From NCBI GenBank assembly GCA_973895155.1, contig OZ316894.1, positions 7,936,001-8,000,000 on the forward strand: 64,000 nt of DNA. The letters run 5' to 3'. Under the pieces are notes generated by a model, which was given only the letters and a program-made list of their open reading frames with translations, had not been told where the DNA came from and made no database searches. This stretch comes from Marsupella aquatica (lineage: Eukaryota; Marchantiophyta). This document shows, piece by piece, positions 1 to 11,370 of the stretch. A program made the translations under genes and the position numbers. Position 1 is the stretch's first letter; each line of letters begins with the position of its first letter.

Positions 1-1218
1 ATTGGTCTCGCACATTGGACGATGTCTTTCTTCTTCATAGCAAGGGCTTCAGTGGTGACATAATGGAGATTCAGCTGGAGAAAGTTCCAGTTAACCTGTT
101 TGCCGGGGCCGATGTTCATTCCAGTCTCTGTTCAATTTCTCTTCTTCAAATTTGAGAGGACTCGAATCGTGTTTGACCTTGGTGGACTAGTCAACCTTGT
201 TTTAGAGCTTTTGGGAAAGTGTTGGTTGAATGTGGATACGTGTGTACTATAGAGCAGAGGCACGAGCAGCCAATTTCACCCGCAATTTCCATGTCGCCTA
301 CCTCCGACCGGGCGACGGTCATTGATACCGGGATCGATGCCAGGAGCTCCCGTGTATCGTATTTCCATTTCAACCTTAAGGCTCAAACAGTCCCCAAGCA
401 GCTAGTCCCTCACGGTGGTTGTACATATTTCCGGGAGTAAACCTGTTTAGTTGCAGAAATTTGTTTCGAAGCAAAAATTGAATGTCTCGAGAATAGTCAG
501 CTGGTTAATTGCTGGTTTACAAGAATAGTTGGAGTCCCGTACGTGACGGTACTGGAGCTCGTTAGAGTTAGTAGGAAAACTTTCTTTCTGAGATAGGTGA
601 ACTAGATGTTGCAGTTTAAACTGTTACCAACATACAAGTCCAGGTTAAGAGCACAGCAGAACCTCGCCTGTACCTTTGTGCTACAACCATCTCCCTAACC
701 TTTCAGGGTAGGACTTCAAATTAAGGAGCGGTATATTAGGGAGCATGCTAGCCAATCTTGAATAATAAACGTGACCAGATTTGAAAAGCGCCATTGTGGC
801 TGCTACCTTGCCTTTGATTTACCAATTTAGAGCATCGAAACAAGGATTTGGTTTAAAGTCTCGTCCCGTCCAGCTTTCATGCGTTGTGGGTAACTTTTGA
901 CCTCGCTCACAAAATCCAGAACTGGAAGTCTGTTTTCCAACTGTAAGAACTGTTTGACCCTTTACATGTGTTCAATGCCGATAATTGTATCACATGTGCT
1001 GAGCAAGTTCCGAAGACATCGTGATCGACCATTGCAAGCACTTCATCACTGAGAACGTAATCCACAAACTTCACCAATTATAGGAGGTTGTTCCTCATCA
1101 GGCTTAGGAAGACAACTATGCCTTCCGTTTCGAGTTAGTTGAGCTAGAGACTATTCACCAATTTGAACCGCGAGGCTGGCTGGAGAGAAACACGCTCGGA
1201 AGTCCTGAAATCAAACTC
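1..1218 (+). repeat. Tandem segmental duplication, copy A (partner at 10164-11111)
   Basis: The end of the F-box/kelch coding region and about 0.9 kb of 3' flank recur at 10164-11111, at about 85-90% identity by eye. Shared landmarks include the run from gtttacaagaatagttggagtcccgta (534 and 10386) and the stretch ending GAAATCAAACT (1204 and 11101). Copy A has about 240 bp between roughly 190 and 470 that copy B lacks. Beyond 1218 the copies diverge. The interval from 156 to 1218 has no convincing gene of its own. Confidence 0.8.
3..155 (+). CDS. C-terminal fragment of an F-box/kelch protein (5' part outside the window)
   Basis: The reading frame is open from the window edge to a TGA at 153-155. 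It encodes the last 50 residues of a protein nearly identical to the C-terminus of the complete F-box/kelch gene at 9069-10304: both contain DDVFLLHSKGF, GDIMEI, LEKVPV and end in SLLQI. The two copies differ at only a few residues, for example NLFAGADVHSS here and DLFARNNVNPD there. The rest of the gene lies upstream of the window. It is presumably the older or sister copy of a tandem pair. A function as a substrate adaptor of SCF ubiquitin ligases is inferred from the paralogue, since no F-box is visible in this fragment. Confidence 0.8.
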   Translation, partial: WSRTLDDVFLLHSKGFSGDIMEIQLEKVPVNLFAGADVHSSLCSISLLQI

Positions 1219-1596
1219 AGGGAATGGGAGGTTTTGTACAGCAAAAAGGGTGTTCTCATTCAATCATTCATTTACTTGCGGCTGCAGCCGAACGAGATGA
1301 AAAGACCCAACTGTGTTCTGATTGTTTTCGTGTGAGACCAATTCAATGAAGGTCCGGACATAATTGTACCAAAAGTGACCAGCTTAGTAACGTGCAGGGA
1401 CTGGCATCTGTGCCCTATAGCAAGGCAGTCTCCCGAAAGAAATGAATTGGACCATTGTGAAGTTGTTGTTCTTGAGTAGGAGCGAATATAGTAAACAGCA
1501 ATTATAGCTTGTAGGCAATGGTACAACGTGAAGAGTTGGAGGAGCGGAGCGATGTGATGAAAGGCTGAGATTGTGGGTGGGACAGAAGACGAAACT

Positions 1597-2030
1597 ACTG
1601 CTTGTGTACTTTTGGCAGGAATGCGATTTCCTCTTGGCCTTCTTTATGGGTTTCCCTGCTTGTATTTGCCTCTTTTTATGTTGGCTGTTTGTCCTCCATG
1701 GACCTGTTTTGCTTTTCTTTTCATTGTACTTTGTTTGTTCCCTTTTCTATAAATTATGGTTGGTTGTTTGTAGAGAATTTCGTCTTCTTTTTAGTTTTCA
1801 CTGGTTGAATTTGCCTGTTTATTGTTAATGTTTGGTGTTAGTTCTTTGGACCTACTTTGCTTTCCCTTTCATTATACTTGGACGGTGTATTCCCCTTCTG
1901 TTTATAATATAATTTGTGGAGATTTTGCAGGAACACTATTTCTTGTTCTGACTTTTTCAGTTTCTCTGGGTGCATTTGCCTTTTTTTTAATGTTTGGTGT
2001 ATGTCATCTTTGGGCCTCTTTGGACTAGTC
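1597..2030 (+). repeat. T-rich tandem repeat, about 150-bp unit, roughly three copies
   Basis: Three diverged units follow one another. Each has the order GCAGGAA..GATTTC, a T-rich tract, TTGCCT, ATGTT, then a phrase like GTTTGTCCTCCATGGACCTG. The same phrase and T-rich texture recur at 23200-23510 beyond the copia element. Open frames here are phenylalanine/leucine-rich by-products of the composition. The family is not identified; a LINE tail or a gene-end repeat are both possible. Confidence 0.6.
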
Positions 2031-2217
2031 GGACCAAACATAACCACTCAGAGAACAGACATGTTCAGTCATGAGGGAGAAAGGGAACAAAAGTAACAGT
2101 GAAATGGAACCAGTCCTACCGTCACTCATAAAAGTTATGATCCTCAAACGGAGACTGCACATGTGAGGGCTGACTCCATGCAGAGTCCAGGAAGAGATCT
2201 TTACGTATAGGATTAAG

Positions 2218-2321
2218 GGCTCTTCCCGTCCCATAATGGGGTATAAGGTTGAGCGTATGTGGAGGCCCTGTGGGCCGACGCATATGCGTAGACCTGTACC
2301 CCATTATGGGGAGGGCTGAGC
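2218..2321. repeat. Imperfect inverted repeat around CCCATAATGGGG / CCCCATTATGGG
   Basis: GGCTCTTCCCGTCCCATAAT at 2218 runs on into GGGGTA. It is answered by TACCCCATTATGGGGAGGGC at 2296, which runs on into TGAGCC. The loop of about 50 bp contains the small palindrome CGCATATGCG. It could be the core of a foldback element or a structured transcript. No coding content or flanking duplication was recognised. Confidence 0.5.
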
Positions 2322-2755
2322 CCCTAATTGACGTTAAGGTGTGTATATCCTTTCATCAACGGCTGATCTGTTATCGACGGCCAGTATTGCGACGCTGCAA
2401 TACCCGGTCGTGAAAATTAGCCAACGACACAGATTGGAAGGCGGCAAGGTTGTCAAAATCTGACGGTGTCGGTCGCTGCTGCCCCAATAGCATTCAACGT
2501 GGCTTTCTATAAGGCCCAGATGGTGGACCACCTGAACACACTTTATGGTGTCTCGTCTTCGGTGTCTTGCGGCTACGTTTGTGTGCAGTGCGTTGTGTGC
2601 ACTCTGTCTGCAGGTCTCAATGGTGTTTTGATAGTCAACTTGACCAATGACATACGCTTTCGCTGCCCAATGCTTTGGCTCTTTCATCGTCAATTTGTTA
2701 GGGGAGATTCTGGTTGCCTTGCCCTTTTGCCTTTGAATTTCAGTGCTTCATTATG

Positions 2756-4652
2756 GCCCATCCGTCGTTTAGCATTGGTATGTCCAAGCTCAAGGGCATC
2801 GCAGACCTAGAGGAGGACAATAAGTCTAGTAGCTCATCGATTAGCAATGCAGTCAATGTTGATGATGAATGCAAGGCAGAGCTGCAGAGGCTTAACTCCA
2901 CTCTCGATTCCCTGCATGTCGACAAGCGTCCAACGAAGGTACCTCTCGTTATTACTGTGCCTAGTCAAGGGCCTATTGAGTTTTTGGAGGAGGATCCGAA
3001 TTTCCAAAAGTCCCTTGCCGAGGGTGGTGCAAATCCAAGCGCAGCTGTAGATCGTTGGGCAGTCAATAGAGTGAATCATTTTCAAGAGTTCAAGGGATGG
3101 GATCGTAGTGTTTGCTTCGAGGACCTCCCTGCACATGAGTGCAGCAGGATGTTGACAAAGTTTTTCGAACAGGTTGTAAGAAAGATGGGTCTCTCTATCC
3201 AACTCAAATGCTAATGGGCTTATATCGTGCGTTCCATCGAGTTCTAAGACGCAGACAGGAACTAAGAGTAAGTCAAACCGGACAAGATGAGCCCGTTTTC
3301 CATATGCGTGAGAGTCCTCTGTTCAAACAAGTCGGAGTAGCCTGTGTTTTAGCCATGGAATGATCAAGGAGGAACGGTGCCAATTTGCCTCGCAAGAAAG
3401 CCTCAGTGATTTCGTTAGCTGATGAGGGTACAATATATATTGGCTCATTCATGCATTGGCGTTGTTCATTCCCGAGGCCTTCAACGTCGGGCAGTATACT
3501 TCATGTTATTTCGGTTTGCAATTTGTGGAGGTGCTGAGTTGCATACGCTTGCTAAGAGTGACTTTCTTTTGGGCACCGATGACAATGGGCGTTATGTACG
3601 ATATGATGAGCGACTCTCGAAAAATTGCAAAGTCGGTCTGGAACGGTATCAAGACGAGCATTTCCGCCCTCCTGTCATGAGCTATGATTCTGACATGGTT
3701 GCCACTATGGAGAGTATAATATCTCATTTGCCTCTTTCTGGTTTGTTTATGTTTTATTAGTGCATCGACAGTCCGCGTACTAATGCCTGTTATTCAACGC
3801 AGTGTGTTTCAGTGAAGAAATTAAGTGGCATTGTGAAAGAGATTCACAAAGAATGTGGTCTGTTGACGGAAGGCATATCTAATAAGTCTGGTAGGACCAC
3901 TTGTGTTATACGTATGGCTACTGAGGGAGTGCTCGCACCAATTGGTATGTTGATAACTGGGCATAAAAGCCAGGGTGCTTATGCTCGGTACGATCGAAGC
4001 ACAGACTCGAAGGTAAGAGCCGACCAGAAGTGTTCCAGCGGGTCATCAGATTTTGAAGAGAAATGTCAGGAGGAAACCGAACGGTTCAAGAAGAAGGTCA
4101 TCCAAGGCATTGATGAGGAGGACTTGTCACCCAACAAACGACCAAAGGCAGACGATGGTAAGTTCATATTTAGTTCCAATCTGCCATTACTGCTTTACGA
4201 ATTATGTAATTCATTGAGACAATTGCTGATGTTGAACTATTATGCTTGCAACAGATGAGTCTACTGTAACCAACACCTACGCTCAACCAGGACATAATGG
4301 AGTAGAAGCGGGAGTAGAAGATGTTAGTCCTCCTGCTGTGGAAGTCATGGGTCCTGCAGCTCATATTCAGGCACAAACAGAAGAGGCGGCTGGTGGATTG
4401 ATGCCCATGGAGATTGAAGTGGTTGCTGTTGAAGATGGAAGCGATGGCAGCGGTGCTCTGAATGTAAATACTAATGAGATTGACTGGTTTGATGAGGATT
4501 GGGTGGAGAAGTACAATTGGGACGATCACTTCCAGAACTTGCAACAAGGTGGTGGGTCTATGACTGTAAATCCAGTTCAAGCACTCTTCAACCAAGTGCA
4601 GTCCCTGAACAATTGCACGATCTCAATTAAGATAGGTAAGTTTAGTGGCTAG
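2756..4652 (+). pseudogene. Decayed Crypton-like tyrosine recombinase gene (DUF3504-type)
   Basis: Successive frames give recognisable recombinase blocks: an N-terminal core with TKFFEQVVRK (about 3155) running into KKDGSLYP after a one-base frameshift near 3180; an in-frame TGA at 3361-3363; LADEG (about 3420); another frameshift; then FAICGGAELHTL (about 3520), GRYVRYDERLSKN and NKSGRTT...ITGHKS..AYARY (about 3880-3995). Families of this kind use R, HxxR, H and Tyr. Here the first Arg is Cys and the His of HxxR is Lys, while the second Arg, GHK and the Tyr remain. Two introns splice in frame: 3741-3812, with a TACTAAT branch site and TGTGTTTCAG acceptor, and about 4158-4254. The last exon is acidic (IDWFDEDWVEKYNWDD). 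It is either a dead transposon or a decayed domesticated derivative. Confidence 0.72.
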
Positions 4653-5756
4653 TGTAGGTACACGATATGGAGCAGCAAAGGCACGATTGATAGAAGCACT
4701 ATAATGACCTGTAGATTATAGCCTGAGAGGCACTTTCATTGCATATTAGTATGACAGTTAGGGATTTGTCCGGTAGATTCAGACATTCACAGTCGTTTTG
4801 ACAATATATAGGATAAACACATTTATCGCTCATGAATACGTTTCATAGCAATATCAGACGGGATTGTCGTAAGGTCAAATTGACCAGACATCCCGGCCTT
4901 CTTTCCAGACATTCTTTTCATTACACACACGGGAATTGTCAATAGATGGCTATATTTCATGCGACATTCCCATTGTAATTTTTTTATCAGATCAATAAAG
5001 TTTTCACTCTCCACTGCGGGAGATTCACCGTCAGAAACCATTGGGATTTGAATGTGGTTCGCGTATGGCGCTGGCGTGGACGCGGACGCAGATCACACCG
5101 TAGTTGATTATGAACAGACCGTATATATACGGTATAAAATCATGAGATATAATCAACCCAAAAAGTACAAACGTGTCAATCAATGAATGGACTAAAAGAA
5201 CTTAACACCACCAAATGACCTTAACGTCTACTGAACTCCAACAAAAGTCCACAAGAGGACAGTCCATCTGCAAAGGCTGCTAACTACCATATTCGGCTCA
5301 CAGGAAAAAAGAAACACATTCTAGTTCAAGGGGGATCAAAACTGTCAGATCTTTTGCAATTCACCAACTTGAAGGTCAACCAATTAATCAGTAACCTGGA
5401 AAATTGGATTGTATAAATTAATCTAAATAGCGTGGCAATTCTGAAACTAAGCCAGTTGGACAGGGTGCTCATTTGGACCCTAGTTGGGAGGTCCATGGGA
5501 GTTTGGGGCTCATAATTTGATGATTATGAGCCCTAATATGTTTTATTTTTACACCTAAAAGGCAACTAGAGAAGGAAGAGACTTACAAAAACACAATCCC
5601 AAATACTTGTTAGCACAGTGAAAATTAATCTAATGAAACCACAAGATGGAACCAGATGCAAAGATTGCTGCAACAGGATACCACATTGACGACACCTCAA
5701 GGTTCTCTAAATGAAGCTATGTATTGTTGCTGCCATTCAGGTGCACAAGAGGAAAC
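4653..5756. other. Intergenic, no gene recognised
   Basis: AT-rich sequence with only short, unsupported frames on either strand, the longest being about 70 codons on minus near 4823-5041. No repeat structure or RNA gene was recognised. Confidence 0.5.
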
Positions 5757-6108
5757 TGTTTGTTAGGATTTACTCTTAGGTCTAGAGTTACGACTGTACC
5801 ATAGTTAAGGCTAACCTTAGTCGCAGACTTGGTTTGGTTAGTCATGTTGTGCACACTCTATAGTTACCAAGCCATGTTTGCTCGGAGAGTGGGAACTCAG
5901 GCTCATTGTTACGGAGCTAGTTGAGAGATAGGGAGAGCTTGCGCTGTGGATGCTTGGTATGGCCGGTCGGCCTAGAGTGCAGTAAAGCTCTTGTGTGTTC
6001 CCGTGGACGTAGCCTCATGTGGAGGTGAACCACGTATCTCTCTGTGTCAACTCTTGTGCATTGGATGGTTCATGGACTTGCCATTGCGATTGTCGTCTCT
6101 GCTCAACA
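5757..6108 (+). mobile_element. Solo LTR of a Ty1/copia retrotransposon
   Basis: A 352-bp segment starts TGTTTGTTAGG and ends GCTCAACA, the TGTT...AACA termini expected of an LTR. It is flanked by a perfect 5-bp direct repeat GAAAC (5752-5756 and 6109-6113). Its 3' part contains CCCGTGGACGTAG and GAACCACGTA, phrases typical of the R/U5 region of plant copia LTRs. No internal coding region, primer site or second LTR is present, so it is a solo LTR left by LTR-LTR recombination. It is unrelated in sequence to the LTRs of the element at 17752-23038. Confidence 0.88.
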
Positions 6109-6780
6109 GAAACCGGGCTCCAATATTTGGAACAAGAGAAATGGAGCCATGCATTCTCAATTTCCTAGCCGCCGTTGGGTTGTTTTAGGTCAAAGTGGAA
6201 CCCATCTCCAAACTATGATTGACATATGTCATTTTGAGAGGAAAAAGGGAACAACTTCAACATGCTATCACCCAACTCCAGGTTGTTCTTAAGCCTTGGG
6301 AGAAATTGATAGCCCTCTATCCTTGAATCTTGCTGATGTAGATGGCTGACAAACATCCCAACACTATGAGGTGGAATGACCCAAATCAGTACAGAAGTAC
6401 ATACTGCATGCCCCCTGCACTAAGGACTTTATTCATTACGGACCCCCATAAGAGGTCTCTTGCAAATTCCCTGCCACGAGGTTGTGCCATATCATCACAA
6501 CCAGCCACAAACAAGAATGATCCTACTTTTAACAATAACAAACGTGCACATTCCTGTTTGTGACAAAAGCAACGTAATTTTTGGGGCGCCATGCCGTAAA
6601 TATTGAACGTAATAAAAACCAAAATACAAAGGGAGATATGTCATTTAGTAAAATAAAGTTACCATTTTGATGTTTGTCAAAGATATATCAGTGTTTTATA
6701 TTAAAATGTTTGTATTTTTTAATTGTTTGCAAGCTTGAAAAAACCAACCAATAGAAATATACATAGTTAAAACCCCTTTG

Positions 6781-7310
6781 GTTTCACATTGTAAAACTAA
6801 ATAATCAATCTCTTTAATACTTGATAAAATCTGTCAATGTTTGATTCATTTAAAAAATAAAGATCAAGATTTAGAAACTCGTGACCTCTGTAGTATTGTC
6901 TTGATAAAATCTTTCAATGTCACACTCATTGGAAAACTAAAGTAAAATTAAAAACTCATCATCTCCTAAGTACTTGACAAAATCTATCAATGTTAGGTTC
7001 ATTGGAAAGCTAGAGAAATTCAGATACTCATGATCTCTCTAATTCTTGACGAATAATCTCAATGTCACACATTAGAAAGCTAAAGAGATTGAAAACCTCA
7101 TGATCTCTTTAGTATCGTGACAAAATCTGACGTAAAATTTGTCAATGTCAAACTCAATGTTGGAAAGCTAAAAGAATTCATGGACTCATGATCAAAATTT
7201 CTTATACTCACACTCATTGGAAAGGCAAAGAAATTCAAAAACTCATTAATTTTGGAACTTGACAAAATTTGTCAATCTGAGGCTCATTGGAAACCCTTTC
7301 TCGATTAAGA
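6781..7310 (+). repeat. Degenerate tandem repeat, about 70-75-bp unit, about seven copies
   Basis: Diverged units share the order CTCATGATCTCTTTAGTACT, TTGACAAAATCTGTCAATGT, CACTCATTGGAAAGCTAAAG. Copies begin near 6801, 6880, 6955, 7030, 7100, 7180 and 7245. The divergence indicates an old array with no coding content. The flanking spaces 6114-6780 and 7311-8620 contain no gene I can support; an A-rich tract after CCACCCCCC lies at 8278-8325. Confidence 0.7.
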
Positions 7311-8620
7311 AATATCACAATCTCATCACCGTCACAAACTTAACCGTTAAAAATTGATTTCTTTGATTACGTCGCCATCCCTTGTCCACAATGCTTGCTT
7401 CCCGGGTTGAATTGTTCGCATTCCTCTAGTCTTCAACTGAAGCTCACTTTGAACACAAGTTGACGCCAAATGCAACCTTTATGTCAAATAAACAATCGTT
7501 GGTCTCCCCCTCACACCATAGCTTTCTTAAATAAAAAAACTACGAATCCTTCATGTGAAGCAATGACTTGTTTGTTTTGTGTGTTCTTTCCACCGAATCG
7601 ACAAGAGCTCTTTTGCCAATAGCTAAGTGTTGTCCTCCAGTCTGTCTTGTGGCGGTAATGTTTAATGTAACTCACAAACAATCAATCATGAATGATAGAA
7701 ACACAATTTTTGCAATGTGTAAGCAAAAATCGTCAAAAAACTCAATTCCTCCATATTCAACCTTCCATTGATAAATCTCCTCTATCTTTTGAGCTTTTTC
7801 TTTTGTACGAGCACACACCAAGACCATCGGGAGACTCAAAACCGTCGATTACCGCCTTGTTGAAAATTGATTTCACTTCATCAAACACACATTACTTGGA
7901 TGAACATGGGGGTCCACGAATTAATTGGAGTAGCTCTTATGACCTTAAGAGCTAGGAACAACCTAGTTATATCAACAGGAACAAGGTAGATAGTAAGAGC
8001 ATGATGTTTCTGTCAGATAGTACTAGTCATACTAATGATCATTTGGATTATATGCCCTTGGGAGAAGTTACTACAGAATAGATAAAGGACTGTCTGGAAC
8101 GTCAATGGTGGTTTCTTGGGGTTCCATGGCCTACTACAGTAGTGGTTTGCTTGTTTCTTGGGGTGGCTCTTGGGAGGGCTCTTGGCCCTCGTGTGTGTGG
8201 GTCCCAGTTTGTGTCTTTCGCTTGGGTGGCTTTTGTCCCCTTAATTGTCTGGTATTGATGGGTTTTGGCACCCCTCCCACCCCCCAAAAAAAAAAAAAAC
8301 ACCAAAAAAGAAAAGAAAAGAGATTGCTTTGGCACTAAAGATATTTCAATTTACAATCCTACCTATGTGTTTATTATATTTGTAAATATGCCATGATGTT
8401 TTAATATGGTTACCCTTGTTAGGTTGGTGATTTTGTCAACTGCATATTTATTAATACAAAAAGCAGTAACAATACTGTCAATTTAAACATCTTAAGTTTG
8501 AGCTTAGTTAAAAACTGTGTTTCAAAGACTAGCCTTGTGCTCCATGGGCCTCCAAATTCTGGCATGTATATTTGAAAACATGCAACCCTCAAATAAACAC
8601 CCACTACATACCGCATACTC

Positions 8621-9068
8621 AACGGCCAACGGCCGCCATTACCGTCGCAGTCGATGACACCTGCCCACGCTGGTAGTTTTCCACAACAAGCGAAGCCTCA
8701 ACGGCCGTCGCCTCAACGGCCGTCGCGCTACTGTCTCCTCCCTTCGCAATTCCCGACCGCCATTTTCCTTCCCTTCATTTTTCACGCACCGGAATGAAAC
8801 GAGACTTCTTTACTCTTTCTAAAGGCGTGGCGGAAAAACAACAGCGAAATCACCGTGTTTGATCGGCCCCTCAATTTCGTGGACTCATTTCGTTTCTGCT
8901 GCCAGCAACGTATGAGGTGCTGCTGCATTGGATTTCGTTTTGTTACTCAGTCTTTTCCATTGATACCTTCCGATCCATTAGAGGCATGGTTGTTGCATTC
9001 AGCGTCGTTTTGTAATGTGCTCTGATTTGTAATATCGACTGTTGTAATGAACAGAGATTCAGTTGTAA
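8621..9068 (+). promoter_or_regulatory. GC-richer upstream region of the F-box/kelch gene
   Basis: Base composition shifts from AT-rich to GC-richer just before the gene. It holds a perfect tandem repeat of GCCTCAACGGCCGTC (8694-8723). This is the likely promoter and 5' untranslated region. No TATA box was placed with confidence. Confidence 0.4.
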
Positions 9069-10304
9069 ATGGAGGAATATCTGCGCAAGTTCCGGCGGCG
9101 CCACTGCTGGCGGCCATCCGCAACATTGTCCACAATTTCACCTCACGACATGCTGCGAGATAGCGAGAGATGTCTGCCTTTCGAGAGACTTCTTCCACGG
9201 ATTCCTGATGAGATTACGTTGGACAAGGTTGCTACAAAATTGTCCTGGAAAGATATTCGTGTCCTCTCATCAGTTACTCGTGGCTGGTGTCACGCAATTC
9301 GAAGTCATCAGGTGTACAATGCGAGAGTCCGCTTAGGAACAAGAGACAAGTTCGCTCTGATTTCGTATGGCTACTATAGTTATTTCTCTGACATTGTCCT
9401 CTATTGCATTAGAGACATGTCTTGTTATCTTCCTCCTCCAATCCCGTCTGAAGGGAGGGGAGGAATCCCAAAGCACAGTGAATGTGTTGCATTGGACGGG
9501 AAAGTCTATGTCCTGGGAGGACTCGAAAGTCGTGATGCCAATGTCCACAGTCTTAACGTATTCGTGTTGGACCTCGCCGGGCATAGGCAGTGGCAACGGT
9601 GTGCGAGTATGAGCGTACGGAGATCTTGCATGAAATGTGGTGTCATCAATGGCAAGATTTTTGTATTTGGGAATGACGAAGACGGCGACGGTCCTTATCA
9701 AGGAGAGGTGTATGATCCCAAGGAAAATACTTGGTCTACCATGAGGGCGGTGATGTTCAAAGGCTTCCATCATGTTGATGCGATCGAAGCGCTGGGACAG
9801 GAGCTTGTTATTTGTGGGTCCACTTTGTCGCACGAACATAGCCACACTGAGATGAAGAAGTTCCCAAAATTTCTGGTTTATTATCCAGTTGCGGATTATT
9901 GGGGAGAACAGAGCTATATTGGGAGAGAAGATGAATGCCCATTTGTGGCACAAGGAAGCTTGCATTCGATGAGCTATAACAATGATATTTGTATTTACGA
10001 TGTTGACAGAACTTCATGGAGGCAGCTGCATACATTTTCGTTTGCTGCGAATTCTCGGCCCAGTTTTGTGACGGAGGATGGTATCGATGACAACTACATG
10101 ATACCAATTTGTGTTAAAGCTGTGGAAGGCGAGCTATTCGTTTTATGTCATTGGTATCGCAGTTTTGACGATGTCTTTCTTCTTCATAGCAAGGGCTTCA
10201 CTGGTGACATAATGGAGATTGAGTTGGAGAAAGTGCCAGTTGACCTGTTTGCGAGGAACAATGTTAATCCGGATCTTTGTTCAATGTCTCTTCTTCAAAT
10301 TTGA
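9069..10304 (+). CDS. F-box/kelch-repeat protein, single exon
   Basis: The 411-residue protein has an F-box near residues 42-86 (LLPRIPDEITLDKVATKLSW, then VTRGW..AIRS), the segment that binds SKP1 in SCF ubiquitin ligases. Kelch-type beta-propeller motifs follow: LDGKVYVLGG with a following W (about 141-185), INGKIFVFG with YDPKENTWSTM (about 195-230), and weaker repeats to the C-terminus. Family members usually present substrates for ubiquitination in nucleus or cytosol; this one's target cannot be read from sequence. The ATG at 9069 is used because it is the first in the frame and leaves the F-box at the usual distance from the N-terminus. No intron is needed, as in many plant F-box/kelch genes. 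A near-identical C-terminus at 3-155 shows tandem duplication. Confidence 0.9.
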   Translation: MEEYLRKFRRRHCWRPSATLSTISPHDMLRDSERCLPFERLLPRIPDEITLDKVATKLSWKDIRVLSSVTRGWCHAIRSHQVYNARVRLGTRDKFALISYGYYSYFSDIVLYCIRDMSCYLPPPIPSEGRGGIPKHSECVALDGKVYVLGGLESRDANVHSLNVFVLDLAGHRQWQRCASMSVRRSCMKCGVINGKIFVFGNDEDGDGPYQGEVYDPKENTWSTMRAVMFKGFHHVDAIEALGQELVICGSTLSHEHSHTEMKKFPKFLVYYPVADYWGEQSYIGREDECPFVAQGSLHSMSYNNDICIYDVDRTSWRQLHTFSFAANSRPSFVTEDGIDDNYMIPICVKAVEGELFVLCHWYRSFDDVFLLHSKGFTGDIMEIELEKVPVDLFARNNVNPDLCSMSLLQI

Positions 10305-11111
10305 GCGGACTCCTGGGGTTTAGTCGTGTTTGATCCGCGCATCTTGTTGAATGTCACGACAATAGTCAGGTGGTGAACTGGTGGTTTACAAGAATAGTTG
10401 GAGTCCCGTACATGACGGTAGTGGTCAGGAGTTCTTTAGAGTTAGTAGGAAATTTTCTTTTTGAGATAGGTGACAGAGATAGATGTCTCTGTTCAAACTG
10501 TTACCAACATCCACGTCCAGGTTAAGAGCACGGCAGAAACTCCCCTGGAATTCTGTGCTACGACCATTTCCCTAACCTTTGGGGATAGGACTTGAAAGGA
10601 GCGGTATTGGACTATGCTACCAATTGTGAATTTAATAAACGTGCCCATGTCTGAAAACGTACTTTGGCTGCTACGTTGCCTTTGATTACCAAGTGAACTT
10701 AAAGCATCAATACAAGGATTTTGTTCAACCTCTCGTCCCGTCCAGCTTTCATAATGCGTCATGGGTAACTTTTGACCTCGCTCACAAAATCTAGGACTGG
10801 AACTCTTGTCTGATTTCCAACCGTGACAACTGTTTGACCCTCTAAAGCTTCCAATGCCGATAATTGTATGACATGTGCTGAGCAAGATTCGATAACATCG
10901 TGATCGACCATTGCAATCGACTATTGCAAGCTTTTCAGCACAATGTTATCCAGAGACTTCAGCAATTGGAGGAGATTGTTTTTCACCAGGCTCAGGAAGA
11001 AAACTATCTGTCACGTTTCGAGTCAGTTTAGCCTGAGACTATTATTTTTAACCAATCTGAACCGCGATGCTGGATGGAGAGAAACACTATCGGAAGTGCT
11101 GAAATCAAACT
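10164..11111 (+). repeat. Tandem segmental duplication, copy B
   Basis: This is the counterpart of 1-1218. It starts inside the F-box/kelch coding region and runs through about 0.8 kb of 3' flank. The flank's high similarity between copies suggests recent duplication or gene conversion reaching past the gene end. Confidence 0.8.
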
Positions 11112-11200
11112 GAAATGTTTCGTAGATTCGACGAATAATACCAACCACGATATATAGAATAGTAACGGTCAGTCTAGGGACAGATCAATCTTACTCCCGT

Positions 11201-11370
11201 TCATCTGCATCCATTGCAAATGTCGGAAACTAGCTCGGCGTTCAGGTTGATTTGGAGTGGATTGAGCTTCCATGCCAGTAGCGCGAGAGCTTCTCTAATG
11301 GCCAAATCTCTTAGGCAATCGTCAACAAAGGTTTGTCCAGATGCTTTCTTTCTCAAGTGAGTACCCATGT
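11201..11370 (-). pseudogene. Short protein-like remnant, unidentified
   Basis: On minus, a frame of about 55 codons ends at TGA 11201-11203 with a protein-like composition (FVDDCLRDLAIREALALLAW, then KLNPLQINLNAEL). It has no start of its own and no recognised family. The rest of 11112-12660 shows no gene I can support. Confidence 0.25.

Noticed and set aside
8105-8338. Overlapping 77-codon frames on both strands around an A-rich tract
   Set aside because: Low-complexity sequence read symmetrically on both strands, with no protein-like signal.
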